From IMG/VR virus record IMGVR_UViG_3300007539_000214, positions 1 to 24,494 of that record: 24,494 nucleotides of DNA; one strand, 5' to 3'. The notes below the pieces were generated by a model. It saw only the letters and a program-made list of their open reading frames with translations, searched no databases and was not told the DNA's origin. Made by a program: the position numbers and the translations under genes. Of the stretch, positions 9,281 through 16,215 are shown in pieces; position 1 is the first letter of the stretch, and every line of letters begins with the position of its first letter. The DNA is from a virus.

Positions 9281-10225
9281 TTAATTTCTTTTGTTTTGTT
9301 CTTCTTTTTGAACTTCAGCTGTAGCAGCTTGTATAATTAGAGGATCTTTTATAACTATACCAGCATATTGTAATATTTGTAATATAACATTGTTTTGCTC
9401 TGTAGGATCTAGTTCGAAATCTACAGAAGTAGCAGGATCCCAAACATAATAACCAGCTGATGAGTCAAAGTTCCAAACAACATCTGCAGGTTTTTTTATA
9501 TAAGTAGCTTGTATACTAGAATTTATTGTTTGAGGATAAACTATTATTTGTTTGTTTTCATAAACAAAAACAGGAAAATAATCTGATGGTTTAGTTATAG
9601 GAGATAAATTCATTAAAGCAAGTTCATGTCTTTCTATCATTTCAACAGCTTTATCTTCTTTATATAAAACAGTTCCTAATCTATAAAAATCTTGAGGATA
9701 CAATATTATTCTTATAGTGCTTCCAGTTGCAATAGCACCAGCGGTTAAATTAAAAGCGCCGCCAGTTATATTAAAATTAGCATATGCTACACCTGGACTG
9801 CCTGTAGGTGTTTCTAGTGTTACTTGAACGTTACTAGTTTCTACTTGAGCTTGTGTTATTGATGTTAGTGGGTATGATGTTGTGTTGTTTGCAGTGGCAA
9901 AAACCTGAGATCCAGTTGCAACACCTGAAGAATTTGGTGTTGTAAAGTAACCAGGGTAGGTTGTAGTTGGAGCTGTATAAGTACAGTTGCCTATTCTTTT
10001 AAAAGCATCTAGTTTTTCTTGTACATTTTTATAGCGATTACCATATTCGCTATCATTTTGTGGCAATCTCATTTGTTGATTTATAGTTTGAAAATAATCA
10101 TCAACTATGTCTAACTGAACTTGTGTTGCTAGTTTATTAAACTCGTTAGGCGTTAAATAGCCTCTTTGTTCTTTGTTTATAATTAACAAGACTGTTTTAT
10201 AGACTTGATCTACGTTTATTGCCAT
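9281..10225 (-). CDS. Connector/ring protein, tail tubular A-like candidate (314 aa)
   Basis: The N-terminus VYKTVLLIINKEQRGYLTPN (about 8-27), followed by FNKLATQVQLDIVDDYF, is a helical signature seen in ring or tail-tube A-like proteins of crAss-like and related phages. The C-terminus (FELDPTEQNNVILQILQYAG, then VIKDPLIIQAATAEVQ, 270-306) fits the same family. Between them, residues about 82-175 form a Thr/Asn/Gly-rich beta segment that looks inserted and ends in STIRIILYPQDFYRL. The intergenic region upstream (10226-10285) is one of the longer ones in the window and holds one of two copies of a 13-base motif. The gene ends 6 bases before the 420-aa connector gene. Position in the head-tail connector is inferred. 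Confidence 0.55.
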   Translation of the reverse strand: MAINVDQVYKTVLLIINKEQRGYLTPNEFNKLATQVQLDIVDDYFQTINQQMRLPQNDSEYGNRYKNVQEKLDAFKRIGNCTYTAPTTTYPGYFTTPNSSGVATGSQVFATANNTTSYPLTSITQAQVETSNVQVTLETPTGSPGVAYANFNITGGAFNLTAGAIATGSTIRIILYPQDFYRLGTVLYKEDKAVEMIERHELALMNLSPITKPSDYFPVFVYENKQIIVYPQTINSSIQATYIKKPADVVWNFDSSAGYYVWDPATSVDFELDPTEQNNVILQILQYAGIVIKDPLIIQAATAEVQKEEQNKRN

Positions 10226-10278
10226 TTTTATATCTTTATTTTAACATAAGGCCCGAGTAATCTAGCCCTATATTAGTA

Positions 10279-10291
10279 TTACATGTTATTT
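10279..10291. repeat. 13-base motif TTACATGTTATTT, copy 1
   Basis: An exact 13-base match to 21269-21281. Here it overlaps the stop codon of the 251-aa gene and lies about 54 bases upstream of the 314-aa connector start on the minus strand. Both copies sit at longer-than-usual intergenic gaps, so a promoter or regulatory role is possible, though 13 bases of AT-rich DNA could also recur by chance. Confidence 0.3.
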
Positions 10292-11041
10292 AAACTTTTT
10301 CTCTATAGATTTAAATATTTCTACACCTTCATCTGTTTTAAAGAATGCAGCCATTGCAGAGTATGGATTTTCGTCAAATGGAACAGTCATTAGCTTTTTA
10401 CCGTTTGATGCCCAGGTAAAGAATCTTTGATCTTGAGATAAGTCTATTATATTGGCTTCAACAGCTTTAATAGCAAAGTTTCTTAACTCTACATTTTCAT
10501 CATTAACTAGTTCTATAAATAATTCGGGATTATTTCTAGCAAATATTAATAAATCTCTTTTAAGTTCTTTAGAACTCATTTCATTTACTCTTGAACCTAC
10601 TTCAACTCTCATTATTGCTTCTGCCATGTTTATATCAACATTTCTAGCGGCATTTAAAGCGTCAACCTGTAAATTTAAAATATCTAATTCATCTACAGCA
10701 ACCTCAACAGGATCAAATTCGTAATAACTTTTATTTCTTAACGGATGATAAAGAGATAATAATTTTTGAAGATTTTGTTTAGATTTTGGAACAGCTAATA
10801 CACCGTCTCTAAACACAATATGACCTAAAGTAGCTTCACCTTTTTGTTCATCTACAAATACAGAATTTTGATTTGTAGCATATCTTATTTCTCTTTGTTC
10901 TTTTTTATCTTCGTCAAAATATAAAAGAGCGTGTTTTCTTGTATGTTTTGATGGGATAGTAAAAGTCAATGGTTCTATTCCATTAGAAAGAATGTATCTT
11001 CTATCTTTTATTTCCCAAGTTTCTTTTTTTTCTTTTTTCAT
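10286..11041 (-). CDS. Conserved phage protein of unknown function downstream of MCP (251 aa)
   Basis: I recall relatives of this protein in the same place, directly after the major capsid gene, in uncultured marine Bacteroidota phages, but know of no assigned function. The first half is mixed alpha/beta with TFTIPSKHTRKHALLYFDED (27-46) and GHIVFRDGVLAVP. From about 140 it becomes helical with HEAT-like character (ELKRDLLIFARNNPELFIEL, LRNFAIKAVEANII). The end, FDENPYSAMAAFFKTDEGVE, is the most family-like stretch. There is no signal peptide or membrane helix. It follows the hairpin after the capsid gene and starts after an A/T-only leader nearly identical to that of the scaffold gene. A head-completion or assembly role is possible but unproven. 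Confidence 0.6.
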   Translation of the reverse strand: MKKEKKETWEIKDRRYILSNGIEPLTFTIPSKHTRKHALLYFDEDKKEQREIRYATNQNSVFVDEQKGEATLGHIVFRDGVLAVPKSKQNLQKLLSLYHPLRNKSYYEFDPVEVAVDELDILNLQVDALNAARNVDINMAEAIMRVEVGSRVNEMSSKELKRDLLIFARNNPELFIELVNDENVELRNFAIKAVEANIIDLSQDQRFFTWASNGKKLMTVPFDENPYSAMAAFFKTDEGVEIFKSIEKKFK

Positions 11042-11042
11042 G

Positions 11043-11058
11043 ATATAATATAATTAAA
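11043..11058 (-). promoter_or_regulatory. A/T-only leader, shared 16-base sequence, copy 2
   Basis: The 16 bases one position upstream of the 251-aa start codon are identical to those one position upstream of the scaffold-like gene (13770-13785). On the minus strand both read TTTAATTATATTATAT, one base, then ATG. This could be a translation-initiation leader for a host that does not rely on Shine-Dalgarno pairing, or a promoter -10 region. Confidence 0.35.
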
Positions 11059-11070
11059 TAGTTTATAATA

Positions 11071-11095
11071 ATTACCCCGCCCGAAGACGGGGATA
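11071..11095 (-). terminator. Hairpin terminator after the major capsid gene
   Basis: On the plus strand CCCCG at 11075-11079 pairs with CGGGG at 11088-11092 across an 8-base loop; the flanking ATTA and TAAT can extend the stem with one bulged A. On the minus strand the hairpin lies about 18 bases after the capsid stop and is followed by TAATTATTATAAAC. It is strikingly GC-rich for this DNA. The tail is not a pure T run, so it may act as a partial terminator or mRNA-end stabiliser. Confidence 0.6.
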
Positions 11096-11112
11096 ATCAT
11101 CAGTTTGGATTA

Positions 11113-12552
11113 TTATAATCCTTTAAACAATACAAAGTTGTTAGCAGCTTGTGTTACTAAACATCTTTCAGATAGGAAGTTTACTTCCATAGCATCTAGA
11201 TCAGATGTAAAAGCACCACCAGCAGAACCAGTTAACCATGATTTCATTCTTCTGTCATCACCTTGAGAAGCTCTATATCTTACGTGTAAGAAAGGTCTTC
11301 TAATGTTAGTACCTAAGATTTGATCATATACTGTTGAAGTTCCAGCAGGAATTAAAACACCTTCGATTGATGAAGGTCCAACCATTCCACCTCTTGTAGA
11401 AGCGTCATTTAAGTATTTCCAGTCAGTTTTGTAGAAATCATAAGATCCTCTACGGAAACCTGAAAATCCAAGGTTAAGAGCCATTTCTTCAGAATTTTCA
11501 AACAAACCAAAAGCAGTACCTCCAGCGTATCCGCCAGAAATGCTAGCTAGCATGTCATCAAAGTCAAGAGCAGTTTGTCTCTGTAAGAAAAGCATGTTTT
11601 CTTCAATAGCACCTTGAGTGTCTAAGTTTTTAAGAATTGCATCAAAAGCATCAATTCCAGCAGCAGCAGTAAAACCAGTTTGTACATTACCTCTATCATT
11701 GATAGCAGCAAATAAACCTTGAGTACCACCTAATCCAGCAGGAATAGCAGCGTTATTTTTTAATTCTCCTTCAACCATAGCCATTTCTAGGTAATCTTCA
11801 AAACGTAGTCTTGTTTCAGACTCTGCTTTTAAATACCATAAATAACCAGAAGTTCCGTCTTCAGTTGCAACTTCTACCCAACCGATTTGTGCCATATCAG
11901 AACCATTTACAACGTATTTGTTTCTAATAATGATTGGTGAGTTAGAATATTGCTTAAATGAAGGATCAACACTAATATAGCCGTCTGTTGAAGTTGCACT
12001 ATAATTAGGTGTTGAAGAACCTTTAGCGTATTCAGAACCATATACAAATACTTTTACTTTACCAGTTAAACCAGCAAGAGCTAAAGTATTAGCAGTATAA
12101 GGTAGAGCAGTAATTTGTCCTACACCAGCTCCACCAGGAACAGTAGCGCTAACATAACATTTTGCTTCTACTCCATTGTCATCTAAAACTACGATAGTAG
12201 CTCCTACAGATATAACGTTAGTTACATCAGCAGCTGTACCTGTAAAATTGATAACATTACTTGCACCGTAAGCAGGTGTAAGACCAGTATAAGCTATATG
12301 TAGTCTGTTTTGCTCAGACCAAATTACTTGATCAGAGGTCATAGGCATTTCAGCCCCTACCATACGTAAAAATCCGCCTAACGTTCTGTTTCCATAACGC
12401 TCTACTTCTTGTTCGTATACCTCAGGTAGGTATTGTTGCGCGAAATCTACAAAATCAGCAGCAGCTTTGTCAGTCCACTGTAGATAATTGCTATTTAAGA
12501 CTTCTTGCTTTTGAGATGGGACAATTGACCCAAATTGTGGTGTTAAAGCCAT
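11113..12552 (-). CDS. Major capsid protein, HK97-fold candidate (479 aa)
   Basis: Size, position after the scaffold-like gene and sequence style all suggest the major capsid protein. The N-terminal arm MALTPQFGSIVPSQKQEVLN leads into LQWTDKAAADFVDFAQQYLPE and GNRTLGGFLRMVGAEMPMTS. The middle (85-170) is a beta-rich insertion with YTGLTPAYG and Gly/Thr/Val-rich strands. The C-terminal half has long-helix and shell-type segments (RLRFEDYLEMAMVEGEL, ALDFDDMLASISGGY, FLHVRYRASQGDDRRMKSWL). Codon choice and GC are somewhat higher than in neighbours, as expected of a highly expressed gene: 22 of 60 bases are G or C at 11641-11700. A strong hairpin follows its stop. The fold is inferred, since no motif alone proves it. 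Confidence 0.75.
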   Translation of the reverse strand: MALTPQFGSIVPSQKQEVLNSNYLQWTDKAAADFVDFAQQYLPEVYEQEVERYGNRTLGGFLRMVGAEMPMTSDQVIWSEQNRLHIAYTGLTPAYGASNVINFTGTAADVTNVISVGATIVVLDDNGVEAKCYVSATVPGGAGVGQITALPYTANTLALAGLTGKVKVFVYGSEYAKGSSTPNYSATSTDGYISVDPSFKQYSNSPIIIRNKYVVNGSDMAQIGWVEVATEDGTSGYLWYLKAESETRLRFEDYLEMAMVEGELKNNAAIPAGLGGTQGLFAAINDRGNVQTGFTAAAGIDAFDAILKNLDTQGAIEENMLFLQRQTALDFDDMLASISGGYAGGTAFGLFENSEEMALNLGFSGFRRGSYDFYKTDWKYLNDASTRGGMVGPSSIEGVLIPAGTSTVYDQILGTNIRRPFLHVRYRASQGDDRRMKSWLTGSAGGAFTSDLDAMEVNFLSERCLVTQAANNFVLFKGL

Positions 12553-12568
12553 AATCTTTAATTTTTAA

Positions 12569-13768
12569 TTAGTTAAATTTTTTTGTTTTTATCTTTAATT
12601 TAGAAGAATCAGCACCACTTATAGCCCTTACTTTTAGACCATTAACAAAAACACTTCCAGCATTACCTTCTTTTCTAGGTTCTGTAGTTATGTTTTTAGA
12701 CTTAGCAACAACGTCTTTTACAGCGTCGGCTTTGCCTTGTTCGTAAAAATGTTTAGCTATTGTATCTGCATTTCTTGCAGCATACATGGCTTTGTGATAA
12801 CCTTTTGCATCTTCTAGTACACCTTTTTCATTTAAGAACGTCTTAACAAAATTAGTAATGTCTAGTTGATTGTCAACCACTTCGTTTGGATTTTTAATAC
12901 CGTATCTAAATTTTTTTTCTCCTAAATCAAAATCAAAACCTTCGAATTTATCATTAAAAGTACTTCTTGTTACACGTTCAAAATCTTCTCGTTGTTTGGA
13001 TAACACTTTTTGTTCCTCATTGTATCTATTAAAAAAGTCAATTGCTTTTTGTTGATCTTTATTTACGTTTGATTTCAACTTGATTTCATCGTAATATTTA
13101 CTTTTAAGATCTTCTAAAAAGCTTTTAGCTTTTCCAATTTCTTCTTTATATGCTAGTTTTTTCTTTCTAACATCTCTTTCGTCGTCTACTTCTTCGTCAT
13201 ATTTAAAGTTATCTTCTAATAAAAAATTAACTTCTTCATAATCTAAATGTGGACGAGTATTTTTATAATATTCTCTTAGTAAGCTAGTGTCATCTACTTT
13301 AGTGTAATCAGCACTTAGTCTTACATAATCTTGAACCGTTCCACCAGTTTCTTCCATAAAATTAACAAGCTTTTCAATATTTTCAGGTAATGGTTTACCT
13401 AAAACTTTTTCATCTCTTATAGCTTCTTCAACTTGTTTTTTTATTTCTTTTTCTTCTTTCTTTTCTTCTACTGGTATTTCTTTAATAACAGTCTCAGCGG
13501 GCTCTTCGTGTGTTTGTCCCACTTTTTGCAATCCCACCTCGGATCCTTCTTCGCGTAACACGCTGCTCTCTGTTTCTTGCTTTTGAACGGCATCTTGTTT
13601 TTCTTTTGTTTTTGATAAATCTATTTTTGCAGGTTCCTCTTTTTTAGCAGAAGCCATATCCATTTTAATTGTTTCTTCTGGTGTTGTAAGTTTTTTAGGA
13701 ACTCTTTTTTTAGATTTAATTTTAAAATCTCCTTCCTGTTTTACAGGTTCATTGTTTTTTTCTGACAT
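12569..13768 (-). CDS. Scaffolding-like head assembly protein (399 aa)
   Basis: A highly charged protein, rich in Lys and Glu, with long predicted coiled coils (about 85-260) and a low-complexity N-terminus (KIKSKKRVPKKLTTPEETI). The C-terminal third is more ordered: FNDKFEGFDFDLGEKKFRYG, then NPNEVVDNQLDITNFVKTFL, then KGYHKAMYAARNADTIAKHF and EQGKADAVKDVVAKSKNI. These are stretches I associate with a protein encoded between portal and capsid in uncultured marine phages. The end is basic (LKIKTKKFN), as in scaffolds that bind the inner capsid surface. Gene order portal, this gene, capsid is the classical place for a scaffold. No protease motif is visible, so prohead maturation, if proteolytic, needs another gene. 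Confidence 0.6.
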   Translation of the reverse strand: MSEKNNEPVKQEGDFKIKSKKRVPKKLTTPEETIKMDMASAKKEEPAKIDLSKTKEKQDAVQKQETESSVLREEGSEVGLQKVGQTHEEPAETVIKEIPVEEKKEEKEIKKQVEEAIRDEKVLGKPLPENIEKLVNFMEETGGTVQDYVRLSADYTKVDDTSLLREYYKNTRPHLDYEEVNFLLEDNFKYDEEVDDERDVRKKKLAYKEEIGKAKSFLEDLKSKYYDEIKLKSNVNKDQQKAIDFFNRYNEEQKVLSKQREDFERVTRSTFNDKFEGFDFDLGEKKFRYGIKNPNEVVDNQLDITNFVKTFLNEKGVLEDAKGYHKAMYAARNADTIAKHFYEQGKADAVKDVVAKSKNITTEPRKEGNAGSVFVNGLKVRAISGADSSKLKIKTKKFN

Positions 13769-13769
13769 A

Positions 13770-13785
13770 ATATAATATAATTAAA
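13770..13785 (-). promoter_or_regulatory. A/T-only leader, shared 16-base sequence, copy 1
   Basis: One base upstream of the scaffold-like start codon. Identical over 16 bases to the leader at 11043-11058; the two copies lead the genes on either side of the capsid gene. A related but not identical sequence precedes the 424-aa tail gene (3039-3054). Confidence 0.35.
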
Positions 13786-13799
13786 AATTTACAATTTTT
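13783..13799 (-). terminator. Weak AT hairpin after the portal gene
   Basis: AAAAATT (13783-13789) and AATTTTT (13793-13799) form a 7-bp stem with a 3-base loop, immediately after the portal stop on the minus strand. All pairs are A-T, so it is at best a weak terminator or pause and could be chance in this composition. Confidence 0.25.
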
Positions 13800-13800
13800 T

Positions 13801-16215
13801 TTATCTAGGGTCAAATTGTTCTAACCCGAAACCACCTAAATTATCAAATCCAGCGGATTCAAAATCTTGAGGTAATGTATTATTTTTTCTTTGATCTATT
13901 AGTTTTGACTCTTGAGAACCTTGCATTTTTATTCTATTGTCTTTTCTATTCTCTATTTCTTGTTCTTTTTGAGTCTCTGCGTCAGCTTTTATTTTTGCTA
14001 ACTGCATATTGTATTGAAATTCCTCAGCCATCAAACCTTTCTTTATTTCTGCCTCTTGTAACATTTTCTTTATTTCTAATTGCATTTTAGAGGTTTCAAT
14101 TTGTATTTCAGTTTCTGCTAAAGCTTGTTGTTTTTGCATTTCTGCTGTTATAGCAGCTTCAGAAGCTTGTGCGTTTGCTTGAGCTTGAGCTTGTATATTA
14201 GCTCTTTGGTTTTCTTGATCTTTTTTAGCTTTTTCTTTACGTTTCTGTTTTAATAAAGCATTTGCTAGTTTTATGTTTTTAACTTGTCTAATATCTATAG
14301 CATCGTCTAAGTCTATACCACCTGACTGCAAAGCTATTTGTATATTTTGCTCTAATTGAGCTTTAGCCTCTTCATCTGGTTCTAATTCTAAGAATATACC
14401 AAAATCTTGAAGATTTTTTTCTTGTAATTCTTCTAAAGTTCCTGTGTTATATGAAGATATAGAATCTATTAAAGCAGCTCTTGTTAAAGGGTAATTTAAC
14501 GCGTCTGCTATTCTAAGAGCTATATTTTCACAAGATCTTAATGTTAAATATAAACCACCTTGCATAATATGTCTTAATGCAGTATTTGAATTAGCAGCAG
14601 CTAATTTTTGTAAACCTACTAACGCATCTTTACTAGGTGTGCTAGCGTCGCTTGCTTCATTTAAACCGGTTACATCACGTATCATTTGTAAATAATACTG
14701 GTAAGTTTGAATTAGGCTTTGTATTTTAGCACCTCCATTGCTTGTTTGAAGCTCTTGAATAGGTACTTTACCTCTATTTAAATCGCCATCTTGCGTCATA
14801 GATCTACCAACAATAGAACCTGTTTGAAAATACATGTTTAACGCTTCAGACGCATTATAATTTGTTCCATTACCTAAATCAACTTCAGCTAAACCATCTA
14901 CATCAACAAAAACACCATCAGGAACCATGCGTGATAATACTTGTTGTAACTTCAAATGTGTTAATTGTATCATATCAGCAAAACCTGTTATTCTGCTAAC
15001 TGTAGACTCAATAGCGCCTTTGTACATACGTGGTGCACATATAGAGTAATTCATATTAACTTTTGTTAAATTAGAATTAGGTCTAGTCATATTTTCAGAT
15101 AACCTCCAATCTAACATCATTTCATGACCAAGTATTTTTGCTCCTGTATATAAAACTTCTATACTTCTACCTACTCTTTCAAAATTATCATTTGGTTGAG
15201 GATTAAAAGTATCTGGTTTTTCTAAAGCTTTTTCTAAACCTTGATCTGTTTGTTTTATTTTAAATACTTGATTGCTGTATGTTTTATATTCAAAATATAA
15301 AACTTGAACTTGATTATATGAATCTTGTTGTGCATAGAAATTCCTAGTATAATTTGCGTCACCTGGAAATTTTTCTATTTTTTTAAGTTCTTCATCTGTT
15401 AAACCAGGAAATTGTTTTTTAAGCTCAACTAAACTTATTGATTTAACTTCTCCAGCATAATATATATCATCAAAGTTAGGATCTTCCGTGTATGAATAAA
15501 CTAAATTAGCAGGGTCAACATAATTAACAGTAACACCGTTAGCTAAATTAAAATCTGTTTTAACAGCAGCTATACCTATTATAGTTAAATCTTGTATTAA
15601 TCTTTTCTTTATTAATTCGTATTTGTTATAAGATAAAACATTCTCTATAGCCTCTTCTTCAGCTATTTCAATTGATTGTTTATAGCTTAATTGCATATGA
15701 AGATCTAATTCTTGCTGAGATTCTGGTATATTATTAGGATCATTGGTATTGAAAAAATTCATACCAGTAGCTTGATTAGTTGCTTCAATAATTTCTTTAG
15801 CATACATGTCTCGCATTATCGCATCTGCATACTTTGTTCTTTGCTTTAAAGATTCAGGATCTTGAGCAAAAGCTTTAATGTCAAATATTTTTTGAGACAT
15901 ACCATTAACTATTATATCTACAAACTTAGGTATAATAGGTACTGGTTTCCAGTCTAAATTTAAATAAGATAAATCGCCATTGACAGCTAATTCATCTTTG
16001 TATTTTTGTACAGGTTGTTCACCTCTTGCGTAAAGTCTTAATCTATGAAAATTTAACCAGCTATTCTGGTATCTATTACCTAAACCCCCTCTATCTCCAG
16101 AAAACCACTCTCCTTCAATAGCTCGTCCTACGGCGTAACCATAATCATAACTTTGCTTTTCTTCATCAGATACTACCTGACTAGGAAACGAACCTGCGTA
16201 ATTAGTGTAAATCAT
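13801..16215 (-). CDS. Portal protein (804 aa)
   Basis: The dodecameric portal at the packaging vertex. The start abuts the terminase stop with no gap, and the scaffold-like gene follows: the standard TerL-portal-scaffold-capsid order. Segments fitting large podovirus or crAss-like portals include FHRLRLYARGEQPVQKYKDE (57-76), VPIIPKFVDIIVNGMSQKIF (92-111), INYVDPANLVYSYTEDPNFD-like wing residues near 230-250, and the stem/clip region RITGFADMIQLTHLKLQQVL followed by GSIVGRSMTQDGDLNRGKVP. Residues about 660-790 are a long Gln/Ala/Glu/Lys coiled coil, probably the barrel or crown extending into the head. At 804 residues it is longer than most portals but normal for crAss-like phages. The call is strong from order plus overall pattern. 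Confidence 0.8.
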   Translation of the reverse strand: MIYTNYAGSFPSQVVSDEEKQSYDYGYAVGRAIEGEWFSGDRGGLGNRYQNSWLNFHRLRLYARGEQPVQKYKDELAVNGDLSYLNLDWKPVPIIPKFVDIIVNGMSQKIFDIKAFAQDPESLKQRTKYADAIMRDMYAKEIIEATNQATGMNFFNTNDPNNIPESQQELDLHMQLSYKQSIEIAEEEAIENVLSYNKYELIKKRLIQDLTIIGIAAVKTDFNLANGVTVNYVDPANLVYSYTEDPNFDDIYYAGEVKSISLVELKKQFPGLTDEELKKIEKFPGDANYTRNFYAQQDSYNQVQVLYFEYKTYSNQVFKIKQTDQGLEKALEKPDTFNPQPNDNFERVGRSIEVLYTGAKILGHEMMLDWRLSENMTRPNSNLTKVNMNYSICAPRMYKGAIESTVSRITGFADMIQLTHLKLQQVLSRMVPDGVFVDVDGLAEVDLGNGTNYNASEALNMYFQTGSIVGRSMTQDGDLNRGKVPIQELQTSNGGAKIQSLIQTYQYYLQMIRDVTGLNEASDASTPSKDALVGLQKLAAANSNTALRHIMQGGLYLTLRSCENIALRIADALNYPLTRAALIDSISSYNTGTLEELQEKNLQDFGIFLELEPDEEAKAQLEQNIQIALQSGGIDLDDAIDIRQVKNIKLANALLKQKRKEKAKKDQENQRANIQAQAQANAQASEAAITAEMQKQQALAETEIQIETSKMQLEIKKMLQEAEIKKGLMAEEFQYNMQLAKIKADAETQKEQEIENRKDNRIKMQGSQESKLIDQRKNNTLPQDFESAGFDNLGGFGLEQFDPR

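Noticed and set aside
10240-10270. GC-rich island GGCCCGAGTAATCTAGCCC between genes
   Set aside because: The two GC blocks do not pair into a stem, and no tRNA or terminator shape could be built.
10452-10724. Plus-strand open frames (here and at 12870, 13875, 17124, 18387, 22584, 23426)
   Set aside because: Each lies wholly or mostly opposite a convincing minus-strand gene, has skewed Ser/Leu/Phe composition and no leader or family-like motif.
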